Shown here piece by piece: positions 26,782-37,900 of a DNA stretch of 64,000 nt. Under the pieces are notes generated by a model that searched no databases, was not told where the DNA came from, and was given only the letters and a program-made list of their open reading frames with translations. The stretch is from Saccharopolyspora soli. GTDB taxonomy: Bacteria; Actinomycetota; Actinomycetes; Mycobacteriales; Pseudonocardiaceae. Positions within the stretch are counted from its first letter, which is position 1; every line of letters begins with the position of its first letter. A program made the translations under genes and the position numbers. The stretch is taken from NCBI RefSeq assembly GCF_022678645.1, contig NZ_JALBWV010000002.1:1-64000 (forward strand), given 5' to 3'.

Positions 26782-29700
26782 ATGACAACGATCGACCGAG
26801 CAGCAGTGAACTCCCGGCCGACCGATATCGCGATCGTCGGACTCGGTTCGCTGTTCCCGGAAGCGGCGGACCTCCGTCGGTTCTGGGCCAACGTCGTGGC
26901 GGCCAGGGACTGCATCCGCGAGGTGCCGGAGAGCCACTGGCGGATCGAGGACCACTACGACCCGGATCCCGCCGCGTCGGACAAGACCTACTGCCGCCGC
27001 GGCGGCTTCGTGCCCACTGTGGACTTCGACCCGTTCGAGTTCGGGTTGCCGCCGAACATCCTGGAGGTCACCGACATCCTGCAACTGCTGAGCCTCGTGG
27101 TGGCGAAGCAGACGTTGCAGGACGCCCAGGTGCACGGGTCGACCTGGTACGACCCGTCGCGCACCGGGGTGATCCTCGGGATCACCGGCGCGAACTCGCT
27201 CACTCAGCCGCTCGCCCTGCGGTTGCAGACTCCGCGGCTGAAGGAAGTCGTGCGGTCCTGCGGGCTCAGCGAGCGGGATGCGGACGAGATCGCGAAGAAG
27301 TTCGTGATGGCACTCGCGCCCTGGCAGGAGAACTCGTTCCCGGGCATGCTCGGCAACGTCGTGGCCGGGCGCATCGCCAACCGGTTCGACTTCGGCGGCA
27401 CCAACTGCACGGTGGACGCCGCCTGCGCCAGTTCGCTGGCAGCGCTGCACATGGCGATCGGTGAACTCGCCACCGGGCGCGCGGACCTGATGATCACGGG
27501 TGGCTGCGACGCCGAGAACACCATCCTGATGTACATGTGCTTCTCGAAAACCCCGGCGTTCTCCCGAGAAGGCGTGGTCCGCCCGTTCGACGAGACCGCG
27601 GACGGCACGCTCATCGGCGAGGGCATCGGACTGCTGGCGCTCAAGCGGTTGGCGGACGCCGAACGCGACGGCGATCGGATCTACGCGGTGTTGCGCGGTG
27701 TCGGCAGTTCCAGCGACGGACGTTTCAAGAGCATCTACGCGCCGCGCGGCGAAGGCCAGGCCAGGGCGTTGCGGCGGGCCTACCAGGACGCCGGTTTCGG
27801 ACCGGAGCAGATCGGGCTGCTCGAATGCCACGCCACCGGCACCTCGGTCGGCGACCTCACCGAGCTCAAGGCGCTCTCGGAGGTGTTCGGCGAAGCCACC
27901 GACGAACGGCAGTTCGCGGCGGTCGGATCGGTGAAGTCCCAGATCGGCCACACCAAGGGCGCCGCGGGCGCGGCGAGCCTGATCAAGGTGGCGTTGGCGC
28001 TGCACCAAAAGGTGCTGCCGCCGACGATCAACGTGGACACACCGCGCGCCGCCGCTGAGTTCGAATCGTCGCCGTTCTACATCAACACGCAAACCCGGCC
28101 CTGGGTGGTGGATCCGGCTCGGCCGATCCGGCGCGCGGCCGTCTCGGCGTTCGGCTTCGGTGGCACCAACTTCCACTGCGTGCTGGAGGAACACACCGGC
28201 GACGAGCACCGGATGCTGCATCCGGTGGCGCAGGTGCACGTCTGGCACGCCGAGAACCCAGCGGAGTTGCTTGCGCTGCTCGACAGCGGTGCCGAGGCCA
28301 ATCCGCTGCGCGAGTCGATACCTGCCGAGCACTGCCGACTGGCGGTCGTCGCCGCGACTCCCGAGGAGAGCTCGGAACTGCGCGACGCTGCGGCTGAGCG
28401 GTTGCGCGCGGATGCGGAAGCCGAGAGTTTCGAACTCCCCGGTGGGGCGTACTACCGGCGGTTCGCGCGGCTGCGGGACGGTGCGGGCAGCAAGGTCGCC
28501 GCGATGTTCGCTGGTCAGGGCAGCCAGTACGTCGGCATGGGAGCTGCCGCCGCCGTGTCGACGCCGCCGGTGCGGGCCGCATTCGACAGCGCCGCCGAGG
28601 CTTACACCGGCTCGATTCCCCTTGGCAGGGTGGTCTTTCCGCCGCCGCCCTTCGACGGCGCGGACCGCTCCGCGCACGAGGAGGCGCTGCGTCGCACGGA
28701 AAGCGCCCAACTCGCCATCGGTGCGCTCGCGGCGGGCCAGTACCGGTACCTCGCGGAGTCCGGCTTCGCGCCGGACGGCGCGATCGGCCACAGCTTCGGC
28801 GAGCTCACCGCGCTCTGGGCCGCCGGAAGCCTCTCCGACTTCGACTTCTACTCGTTGGCGGGTGCGCGGGGCCGGGCGATGGCCGCCCAGCCGGAGCAGG
28901 ACGCCGACCCCGGCACCATGGCGGCCATCAGCGCGACGCTGGCCGAGGTCGAGCAGCTCCTGGGGGCGCGCGAGGACGTGGTGGTGTGCAACAACAACGC
29001 GCCGGACCAGGTAGTCGTCGGTGGTGCGACCGAATCGGTGCGGGAATTCGCCGCGGAGTGCCGATCCGCGGGCGTTTCGGCGTCGCTGCTTCCCGTCGCG
29101 GCCGCGTTCCACACGAAACACGTGGCGCACGCCCTGGACGCGTTCGGTGACGCTGCGGCGCACGTGAACGTTCGAGCTCCGAAGATCCCGGTGTACGCGA
29201 ACACCGCTGGCGCGGGTTACCACGACGACAGCACGGAGAACCGGGCCGTGCTGGTGAACCAACTCGCCGAACCCGTTCAGTTCGGACCGTCGGTCGAGCA
29301 GATGTACGCCGACGGGTTCCGGGTCTTCGTCGAATTCGGCCCGAAGTCCGCGCTGTCCGGGCTTCTCCGGCGGACGTTGGCGGACCGGCCGGACGTGATC
29401 GTGCTCGCGGCGGACCCCGGGCCAGGCCGGGACGGGGACCACGCGCTGAAGCAACTGGCCGCCAGGCTGACCGTGCTGGGAGCGCCGCTGACCGGATTGA
29501 ACCGCTTCGCTGCGGAACCCGCGCCGGAGGAGTCGGAGAAGAAGATGAGCATCCCGTTGAACGGAGTCAACTACGTGCCGGAAGAGCGCCGTCGCAACTA
29601 CCAGGAGGCGCTGGAGAACGGCTACCGCGTCGAGCCCGCGGTGCAGCCGAGCCCGCCGTCGAGCCCGCAGCCGCTGACCACCGGCAACGGCGATCAGGGG

Positions 29701-30453
29701 CACGCGCAGCAGGCCGTGCGGTCGGCGGACAACGGTGCGACGGCGAGGTTTGCCGCTGGCCCGATGGCCGCCAACCACCTCGACAGCCACCGCGTCTACC
29801 TGGACAGCCAGCTGGCCATCGCGCACCAGCTCAGCGGCCTGCTGGCCCGTGAGGCGGAGGGCTCGGTGCGGGACGAGGTGCTCGAAGCGATCAGGGCCGT
29901 CACCCAGCACGGCGTGTCCATCGGGCAGAGCCACCAGCGGGCCAGCGAGGTGCTGGGTGAGCTGGCGCGCTTGGAGGCCGGTCTGCCGTCCGCAGCGCCC
30001 ACCTCGTGGATTCCCGCCGAGCCCGCGCATTACGTGCCACCAACACCACCCGCGCCGCAGTGGAACGGGCACCTCGCCGGACCGGCGACACCGAGCACGG
30101 CCGACGGGGACGGGGCGATGGCACCGCTCGGCGGATCGCCAGAACCCGTCGCCGCACCGCCCGCCCCCGCCGCAGCGGACCCGGTCGCGCCGGACCGGGA
30201 GGAGGTGCGCGAGGCCGTGCTCGCGGTGGTCGCGGAGAAGACCGGTTACCCCGGCGACATGCTCGACCTGGCCATGGACGTGGAGTCCGACCTGGGCATC
30301 GACTCGATCAAGCGGGTCGAGATCATGGGCGTGCTGGGGGAGAAGTTCCCGAACGTGCGGGAGCCCAGCCCGGAGATGCTGGGAGAGCTGCGGACCCTAG
30401 AAGACATCGTCGGCTTCCTCGCCGGGGAGGTGGCGGCGGCCCCAAAAGCCTGA
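26782..30453 (+). CDS. PfaA-like synthase subunit, zero-frame product: KS-AT-ACP
   Basis: 1223 residues as read in the zero frame. KS at about 10-460 with Cys215 (TVDAACASSL), ECHATGTSVGD and GHTKGAAG; AT at about 570-870 (AMFAGQGSQYVGMG, Ser671 in GHSFGE); a Pro/Ala-rich linker; one ACP at about 1135-1215 (Ser1175 in DLGIDSIKRVEIMG, typical of PUFA-synthase ACPs). Known PfaA proteins have several tandem ACPs and a C-terminal KR on the same chain. Here there is a single ACP and the KR lies in the -1 frame directly after it. A slippery site at 30441-30447 could join them into a 1709-residue KS-AT-ACP-KR. ATG 26782 has GGAGG upstream. Confidence 0.93.
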   Translation: MTTIDRAAVNSRPTDIAIVGLGSLFPEAADLRRFWANVVAARDCIREVPESHWRIEDHYDPDPAASDKTYCRRGGFVPTVDFDPFEFGLPPNILEVTDILQLLSLVVAKQTLQDAQVHGSTWYDPSRTGVILGITGANSLTQPLALRLQTPRLKEVVRSCGLSERDADEIAKKFVMALAPWQENSFPGMLGNVVAGRIANRFDFGGTNCTVDAACASSLAALHMAIGELATGRADLMITGGCDAENTILMYMCFSKTPAFSREGVVRPFDETADGTLIGEGIGLLALKRLADAERDGDRIYAVLRGVGSSSDGRFKSIYAPRGEGQARALRRAYQDAGFGPEQIGLLECHATGTSVGDLTELKALSEVFGEATDERQFAAVGSVKSQIGHTKGAAGAASLIKVALALHQKVLPPTINVDTPRAAAEFESSPFYINTQTRPWVVDPARPIRRAAVSAFGFGGTNFHCVLEEHTGDEHRMLHPVAQVHVWHAENPAELLALLDSGAEANPLRESIPAEHCRLAVVAATPEESSELRDAAAERLRADAEAESFELPGGAYYRRFARLRDGAGSKVAAMFAGQGSQYVGMGAAAAVSTPPVRAAFDSAAEAYTGSIPLGRVVFPPPPFDGADRSAHEEALRRTESAQLAIGALAAGQYRYLAESGFAPDGAIGHSFGELTALWAAGSLSDFDFYSLAGARGRAMAAQPEQDADPGTMAAISATLAEVEQLLGAREDVVVCNNNAPDQVVVGGATESVREFAAECRSAGVSASLLPVAAAFHTKHVAHALDAFGDAAAHVNVRAPKIPVYANTAGAGYHDDSTENRAVLVNQLAEPVQFGPSVEQMYADGFRVFVEFGPKSALSGLLRRTLADRPDVIVLAADPGPGRDGDHALKQLAARLTVLGAPLTGLNRFAAEPAPEESEKKMSIPLNGVNYVPEERRRNYQEALENGYRVEPAVQPSPPSSPQPLTTGNGDQGHAQQAVRSADNGATARFAAGPMAANHLDSHRVYLDSQLAIAHQLSGLLAREAEGSVRDEVLEAIRAVTQHGVSIGQSHQRASEVLGELARLEAGLPSAAPTSWIPAEPAHYVPPTPPAPQWNGHLAGPATPSTADGDGAMAPLGGSPEPVAAPPAPAAADPVAPDREEVREAVLAVVAEKTGYPGDMLDLAMDVESDLGIDSIKRVEIMGVLGEKFPNVREPSPEMLGELRTLEDIVGFLAGEVAAAPKA
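30424..30453 (+). other. Candidate programmed -1 ribosomal frameshift site
   Basis: In the zero frame the end of the KS-AT-ACP gene reads GCC CCA AAA GCC TGA. C CCA AAA (30441-30447) is a canonical X XXY YYZ heptamer; slipping back one base re-pairs both tRNAs (CCC AAA) and continues as AGC CTG ATC CGG in the KR frame. GGGGAGG (30424-30430) lies ten bases upstream, the spacing at which an internal Shine-Dalgarno stimulates -1 shifting in dnaX. That site serves no start codon: the KR frame has no ATG, GTG or TTG until 30534. Short hairpins such as CGCT-GCC-AGCG (30460-30470) follow. A true mutation or a sequencing error in the C4A4 run is the main alternative. Confidence 0.55.
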
Positions 30454-31910
30454 TCCGGCCGCTGCCAGCGAGGCTGTCCCGGCTGTCCGCGCCCGAGCCC
30501 GCCGAGTCGCCGTACCGGCCCAACCCGACGGCCGTGATCGCCGGAAGCAGCAGTGCTTTCGCGGACGCGCTCGCCGCCCGACTGCGCGATGCCGGGTGGG
30601 TCGTGCTGGACGAATCCGCGCCGCGTGATGCCGAAAGCCTCGACCTCGTCCTGTGGCTTGCCGACGATGCCCCGGCGGACTGGGACTCGGCGGCGGGCTC
30701 GCTGCGTGATGCGTTGTTGCTGGCCGGTGGCGTGCAGCGGGGCCTCGAGCGCACGGCCGCGAGCACGCGGGCGGCTTTCGTCGCGGTGACCCGCATGGAC
30801 GGGCTCCTCGGGTTCTCCGGTGTGGCGCTGGAAACCGCGGTGACGGGCGGACTGCCGGGTTTGGTCAAGACGTTGGCAGCCGAGGCACCGGCTGTTTTCT
30901 GCCGCGCGGTCGACCTGCACCCGGACCTCACCGTGCAGCAGTGCGCCGAGGCGTTGTTGGCCGAAGTGCACGACTCGGCGGGCGGGTCGCAGCAGGTCGG
31001 CTACGACGCCGAGGGCATCCGCCGGACCGTGGTACCGGGCTCGGAACCGGGTGTCGATCCCGAATTGCCCGCGTGCGCACCGAATGCGGTGCCAGGGCCG
31101 GACGACCTCCTGGTTGTTTCGGGTGGTGGACGCGGTGTGACAGCGGAATGCGCGGTCGGTTTGGCGCGTCGGTTCCGCACCGGTCTGCTGCTGCTCGGCC
31201 GCACTCCGCTGGAAGACGAGCCGACGTGGGCCAACGACGTCGTGGAGCCGCAGCTGAAGGCGGCGATCGCGGCGCAGCTGAAGGAGAACGGCGGCAAGCC
31301 GACCCCGCGCGATGTCGAGCCGGTGTACCGGAACCTCGTGGCGCAACGGGAGATCCGACGCACGTTGGGCGCGATCCGCGAAGCTGGTGCGTTCGTCGAA
31401 TACCTCGCGGTGGACGTTGCCGACCGCGACGCGGTCCGCACCGCGCTCGGCGAATACCGCGACCGGATCACCGGCGTTGTGCATGGTGCGGGCGCGCTTT
31501 CCGACCGGTTGCTCGTGGACAAGACCGCTGCGGACGTCGACGCGGTCTTCGCGCCGAAGCTGTTCGGCCTCCGGTCGCTGCTCGAAGCGGTGGACCACGA
31601 CCGGATCCGCTACGTGCTGCTGTACTCCTCGGTCGCCGGTTTCTTCGGCAACCGCGGGCAGGCCGACTACGCGATGGCGAACGAGTCGCTGAACCGGCTG
31701 GCCTGCACGTTGTCGCGGCACCTGCCGGGAGCCAAGGTGGCCTCGTTGAACTGGGGTCCGTGGGCGGGCGGCATGGTGACCCCGGAACTGGCGCGGATGT
31801 TCCGGGAACGGGGCGTGGAACCGATTCCCGTCGATGCCGGTGTCCAGTTCGTCGTCGAGCACTTCGCGTCCGACCAGCCAACGGCCGTGGTCTCGGTCGT
31901 CGCCACCTGA
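30447..31910 (+). CDS. Ketoreductase domain in the -1 frame of the PfaA-like gene
   Basis: 487 residues from the slip point. It starts with a PfaA-type linker (SLIRPLPARLSRL), a structural Rossmann half ('TAVIAGSSSAFADALAARL'), then the catalytic half: NADPH loop SGGGRGVT, 'GRTPLEDEP', a catalytic Ser in LYSSVAGFFGNRG, and Tyr/Asn in YAMANESLN. It reduces the beta-keto group during chain extension. Coding similarity reaches right back to the ACP junction, upstream of the only usable start (GTG 30534, no ribosome site), so it is best read as the C-terminal part of a frameshifted KS-AT-ACP-KR. Separate translation from 30534 is possible but would lose the linker. Confidence 0.8.
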   Translation, partial: SLIRPLPARLSRLSAPEPAESPYRPNPTAVIAGSSSAFADALAARLRDAGWVVLDESAPRDAESLDLVLWLADDAPADWDSAAGSLRDALLLAGGVQRGLERTAASTRAAFVAVTRMDGLLGFSGVALETAVTGGLPGLVKTLAAEAPAVFCRAVDLHPDLTVQQCAEALLAEVHDSAGGSQQVGYDAEGIRRTVVPGSEPGVDPELPACAPNAVPGPDDLLVVSGGGRGVTAECAVGLARRFRTGLLLLGRTPLEDEPTWANDVVEPQLKAAIAAQLKENGGKPTPRDVEPVYRNLVAQREIRRTLGAIREAGAFVEYLAVDVADRDAVRTALGEYRDRITGVVHGAGALSDRLLVDKTAADVDAVFAPKLFGLRSLLEAVDHDRIRYVLLYSSVAGFFGNRGQADYAMANESLNRLACTLSRHLPGAKVASLNWGPWAGGMVTPELARMFRERGVEPIPVDAGVQFVVEHFASDQPTAVVSVVAT

Positions 31911-31944
31911 CTCGCCACCCGTCCCCGAACGCGGAGATATGCCC

Positions 31945-34900
31945 ATGACCAACACTCCGATCGCGATCGTCGGCATGTCCTGCCTCGTACCCGGCGCGGG
32001 CAGCCCCGACGAGCTGTGGACGTGCGTCCGGGACGAGGCGGATCACCGTGTCGACGGCGGGGGAGAGCACTTCGGCGACGGTGCGGCGGTTCCTGGTGGC
32101 TGGGGCGACCCGCAGCACCACATATCGTCCACAGTGGGCGGATTCGTCCGCGAGCCGGACATCGACCTGAGCGGGCTGCGCATCCCGGCCGACGAGCTCG
32201 CCGGGATGGATCGCGTGGTGCGCTGGCCGCTGCACACCGCCCGGCTGGCGCTGGCCGATGCCGGACTGGACGATGCGGCGCTGCCCGCTCGCACCGGGTT
32301 CGTGCTCGGCAACTATTCCTTCCCCACCGAGCTGTCCAGCCAGTTCGCCGTGCCGCTGGTGCGGAAGGCGGTGCACGACGGGCTCCGCGCGGCCGGGCTG
32401 GACGTCCGGCCCGCGACCGCCGAACCAGCAGTCGCCGCGCGGAACATCTGGCCGTCCGGCCTGCCCACCAACGTGATCGGCGAGGCACTGGGACTCCGGG
32501 GCCCGCGGCTGGCGCTGGACGCGGCCTGCGCGTCCGCGCTGTACGGGCTGGCGCTGGCGAGGGACCAGCTCGCTACCGGGAACGCCGATGTGATGCTCGC
32601 CGGTGCGGTGTGCGCACCTGACGCGGTGCTGCTCCACCTGGCCTTCTCGGATCTGCGGGCGCTGTCTACCGATGGGGCGGTCAGCCAGCCGTTCGACGAG
32701 CGCTCCGCCGGAATCATCGTCGGCCAGGGCGCTGGGATGTTCGTGCTCAAACGGCTTTCCGATGCGCTGCGCGACGGCGACCGGGTGCACGCCGTGATCG
32801 ACGCCATCGGACTCAGCAACGACGGCGCGGGCAAGCACCTGCTCGTCCCGAACGAGGCAGGCCAGCTGGCGGCGTACCGGCAGGCGTACTCCGACCTCGA
32901 TCCATCCACTGTGGACTACATCGAGTGCCACGCCACCGGAACTCCGATCGGGGACGCCACGGAGCTCATCGGACTGGCCGAGTTCTTCGCCGAGCACGGT
33001 GGCCCGCCGCTGCTCGGTTCGATGAAGGGCAACGTCGGGCACCTGCTGAGCGCGGCCGGGCTGGCGAGCATGGTGAAGGCCATCCTCGCGATGCGGCACG
33101 GCATCATCCCGGCAACGCCGGGTGTGGCGCAGCCGTTGGCGCCGGAGGGCGGCGAGGCGGCCGCCGAGCGCGTCGTGCGCGCGGAGTGCCCCTGGCCGAG
33201 CAGCGGTCGGCCTCGGCGGGTGGGGGTGTCGAGTTTCGGTTTCGGCGGAGCCAATGCGCACGTGGTGCTTTCCCAGGCCCAAGAAGCAAAACCGACGCCG
33301 TCCGAGGTTCGCATTCCGCGAATGGCGGTGACCGGTGTCGGCGTGAAGGTGGGCGACGTGGACGATGTCGCCGCTTTCGAGCGAGTCGTCCGCACCGCCG
33401 AACCGATCCTGCGAACGCTGCCGGAAGGGCGCTGGTACAGCGACCTGTGGGACGGCCAGCCCGCCCCGGCCGGTGGCTACCTGGAGCGGATCGAGGTCGA
33501 TCCGCGCGCCTACCGGCTGCTGCCCGCCGAACTGGCTGGTTCGAATCCGCAGCACCTGGCCCTGTTCCAGGCGATGGAGGCGGCCCTGCTCGACGCTGGC
33601 TACCCGGCGGTTCCGCCCGGCCCTCGGACGGCCGAGCCGCCCGCGCGGGTCGCGGTGGTGATCGCGATGGAGATGGAACCGAGGGCGCACCAGCACCGGG
33701 CCCGCTTCGACATCGGTGCGCACGTGCGCACCGAATGCGCCCGCGCCGGGGTGCAGCTCGGTATCGACGAACTCGACCAGTTGGTGGCGGCGGTCCGCGA
33801 CGCCGTGCACGATCCGCTCGGCGCGAACGAGGTGTTGAGCTACATCGGCAACATCATGGCCAGCCGGATCTCGGCGTCCCGGAACTTCAGCGGTCCGTCC
33901 TTCACGATCTCCTCCGACAGCACGGCAGGTGCCGCCGCGCTCGAAGTGGCCGGTTTGCTGCTGCTGGACCCCAGCATCGAGACGGTCGTGGTCGGTGGCG
34001 TCGACCTGGCCTGCGGGATGGAGAACACGCTGGTGCGGTCGCGGCTGGCGGCCGAACAGGGGGTCGAACTCGCACCGCTGGGCGACGGCGCGGCTGCGGT
34101 CGTGCTCACCCGAGCCGACCAGCGCCCGGCAAGCTACGCGACGATCGAATCCGTCGCGCTGCGGCACGGAACCGACGCCGTGGCCGACGCGGCGCGCGTC
34201 AGCCTGGCCAGCGCGGGCATCAGCGGGACCGACGTCGACTACCTGGAACTGTCCGGTGGCACCGAAGCGACACGGCGGACCGAGCTGGCGCAACTGGCCA
34301 CTGCATACCGCGTCGGGGAGGATCCGCATTCCTGCGCGGTGGGCAGTGTGGCGTCGCTGGTGGGCGACACGCAGCGGTGCTCGGCGCTGTTGTCCCTGGT
34401 GCAAGTCGCGCTGTGCCAGTACCGCGCTGATCTGCCGCCGACGCCCTTCGACGGCACCGAACTGTCCGAATTGGACGGTTCGCCGTTCTGCTGCCTGGAA
34501 GCACCGCAACCCTGGCTGCGACGACACCAGGATCGGCCCAGGTACGCGGCGATCAGCTCCACCGACAGCACGACCGCTGCGCATCTGGTGGTCGCCAGCG
34601 CGGACACTGCCGGGGTGCGGCACCAGGTGACGTGGGCCGAAGGCATCGGCGCGGTGCTGCTGCCGTTGACCGCCGATGATGGTCCGGGGCTCGCCGACCA
34701 GGCGCGGCGGTGCCTCGACGAACTGGACTCGGGTCGCCAGCTCCGCGATCTGGCGCGTGAGCGCTGGACGAACCAGGAGCCGACGCGGCTAACCGCAGTC
34801 CTGGTGGCCATGGACAGCGCGGGCATGCGGGTGGAGCTCGAAGCGGCGCAACGAGGTCTGCCGGAGACGGTCGCCGCGGGAGGCGAGTGGGCGACGCCGT

Positions 34901-37900
34901 CCGGCAGTTTCTGCACGGCCCGTCCGATCGGTCCGGGCCGGGTCGCGTTCGTCTACCCCGGTGCGTTCACCGCGTATCCCGGCGTGGCGCGGGACCTCTT
35001 CCGACTGTTCCCGCAGACGCTGACGCTGTTCGAGCAGAACGCCGAAGAACCAGCTGATCGGTTCCGGCACCGGGCGCTGTACCCCAGGGCGGTCGGTGGC
35101 CTGGACCGACGGGCACTGCTGCGGCATGAGGCGGACCTGCTCGACGACACGCCGTCGATGCTCATCACCGGTAGCAACCTGGCTGTGGTGCACACCCAGG
35201 TGCTGCGGGACGTGCTCGGCATCGCGCCGGACGGAGCTTTCGGGTACAGCCTGGGCGAGGGCAGCATGCTCGCCTCCACAGGGGTGTGGCAGAACTCCCC
35301 GGCCAACGACGCGGCGATCATGAACACCCCGCTGTTCCGGACGGAGTTGTGCGGACCGAAGCGCGTGGTGCGCGAAACCTGGGAAGTGGCCGAGGACGTT
35401 CCGGACCAGGCGTTGTGGTCCACGCACGTCCTGCTCACCAGCGCGGATCGCGTGCGGGAGGCGATGCGGGACCTGGAGCGGGTGTTCATCACGCACGTCA
35501 ACGCGCCGGGCGAAGTGGTCATCGCGGGCGCGCCGGAGGTCTGCCGCGAACTGATCGCGCGGCTCGGTTGCCAGGCTGCCAAGGCACCGGCCAACCACGT
35601 GCTGCACTGCTCGTTGGTGGACCCGACCATGCCGGAGCTGACCGCGCTGGCCGACTACCCGTTGGGACCCCCGCCGCCTGATGTCGAACTGCTCACCGCC
35701 TACGACTACGGGCAGGTGGACACCGACGACGTTTATGGTCTGGCCGGGCGAGTTTCCGCGACGCTGAGCCGGACGCTCGACTTCGAGCGGCTCACCCGCG
35801 TCGCCTACGACCGCGGCTTCCGGTTCTTCGTCGAGGTGGGGCCGAACGCCACCTGCACGCGGTGGATCGGCCAGACCCTCGGCGCGCAGCCGCACCTGGC
35901 GGTGTCCATCGACCGCCGGGGCATGTCGACCGGAAATGCACTGCCGATGGCGCTGGCCAGGCTGATCAGCCACGGCATGCGCATCGACGTGACCCGACTG
36001 CTCGGTGCGCCGGAGACACCGCAGCGCCGATTGGTGCAAACCGTGAACTGGGCGGATCCAGGCGCCGAGCGGGTGCGCCGGGGTGCCGTCGCCGCGCTGG
36101 CGCAGGCGCCGCAGTCGCCTCCGCCGTCGCCGGAGCGGATCGAGTTCGACGGCGACCCGTTCGTACCGTTCGTGCCGCGTCTCGCCGAAAGCTCCGATGC
36201 TGGAGTCGTGAGTGGTTCTGGTCGTCATAGCAGCCAAAACCACTCACGACCGGTTGAGCCCGCAGAGCCGCCGCCGAGCAAGGAACTCGCGATACCCGCA
36301 CCCGCGCCCCGAGCGGCGCTTGACGGGACCCGGCCGCTTGCCGTGCTGTCCAGCACCATCGCGCAGGCCCACCAGGCGGTGCTGCGCACCCAGGCCACCT
36401 TGCAGCAGATCGCCTTGGAACGGTTGGAGCCAGCGCTCGTCGAAGACTCGCAGCACGTCCTGTGGACCGACCGAGATCTCGTCGAGTTCGCCGAGGGTGA
36501 TGTGGCCAAGGTGTTCGGCTCGTGGGCCGCCGAGATCGACGCTCTGCCACGCCGGGTCCGGCTGCCCGCGCCGCCGTTCCTGTTCACCACCCGAGTAGTC
36601 GTGTTGGAGGATTCGGGGACGCCGAAGATCAGCACCGAGTACGACGTCCCGGTCGGCGCGTGGTTCACCGTCGACGGCCAGGTGCCCGGTGTGGTGACCG
36701 TCGAAGCGGGCCAGTGCGTGCTGCTCCTGGCGTCCTACCTGGGCGTCGACCTGCGGCACGGCGGTGCCCGGAAGTACCGCTTGCTCGACAGCGCGATGGT
36801 GTTCCACGGGCCGCTGCCGCGCGAAGGCCAGACGTTGCGCTACGACATCTCCATCGACCGGATGGTTTGGAACGATGAGCGGCTGATCTTCTTCTTCAGC
36901 TACCGCTGCTACGCCGACGGCGAACTGATCCTGGAGTTGAGCGACGGCTGCGGCGGTTTCTTCACCGACGACGAACTGGCCAACTCGCCAGGTGTGATGC
37001 TGCCCGACCCGACCAGGACGCGTCGCGGCGAACCCGTGAAGCGGCGGTTCAAGCCGCTGGCCCGCACCGACCGAACCGAACTGTCCAAAGAGGACCTGAA
37101 GATGCTGGCGGCGGGCGAGCTCGGCGGCGTGTTCGGACCCGAGTGGGATCAGCGGGCCGACTGGTGCAATCCGTCGATCCGGTTGCCCGGCGAGGCGATG
37201 AGCATGATCGACGAGGTCGTGCGCATCGACCGGCTCGGTGGGCCGTGCGAGCTCGGCGAGCTCGAAGCAGTGCAGCACATCGACGCCGACGACTGGTTCT
37301 TCAGGTGCCACTTCGTCGGTGACCCGGTGCTGCCGGGCTCGCTGATCGGCGAGGGCGGCACCCAACTGCTCCAGGTCTTCGCCATGTACCTGGGCCTGCA
37401 CCTGGTGTTCCCGGACGCCGAGTTCCAACCCGTCCCCGAACTGCGCACCGAGTTCAAGGTGCGCAGCCAGGTCGTCCCCGGAACACCGAACATCCGCTAC
37501 CACGCCGAGATCACCGAGATCACCCTGCTGCCGCGCCCCACCGTGATCGCCGACATCACGGTGTACCAGGGCGACAAACCGATCATGGTGATGAACGACT
37601 TCGGCATCCAGGTGCGGGAGAAGCCGGGCACCCCGTACCGGCCGGAGCGCGGCGGGATTCCGCCGTTCCTCGGGCGGCGCAACCACAACGGCGAGCCGGT
37701 AATCATGAACGAGTTCCACGCCGCGCACGCCGCCAAGGGCGACCTGGCCACCGCGATGGGACCGGAGTTCGAGATCTACCGAGGCCGCCGCGCCCCCTAC
37801 ATCCCCAACGGGGATTTCCTGTTCACGGACCGGATGCTGCGGCTGGAGGGCACCCGAGGCGTGCTGGAACCCGGTGCGAAGCTGGTGACCGAGTACGACG

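Noticed and set aside
26512-30072. 1186-residue minus-strand open frame opposite the KS-AT-ACP gene
   Set aside because: Low-complexity Arg/Gly/Val-rich translation mirroring the coding strand; no motifs, and the opposite strand is an unmistakable KS-AT-ACP.
30534-31910. KR as an independent gene starting at GTG 30534
   Set aside because: No ribosome site, and the PfaA-type pre-KR linker is already coded upstream of that GTG. Kept as an alternative to frameshifting but not preferred.
31468-34623. 1051-residue minus-strand open frame opposite the KS-CLF-AT-DH-DH gene
   Set aside because: Codon-bias artefact of high GC; no domain signature, and it is fully covered by the real synthase genes.
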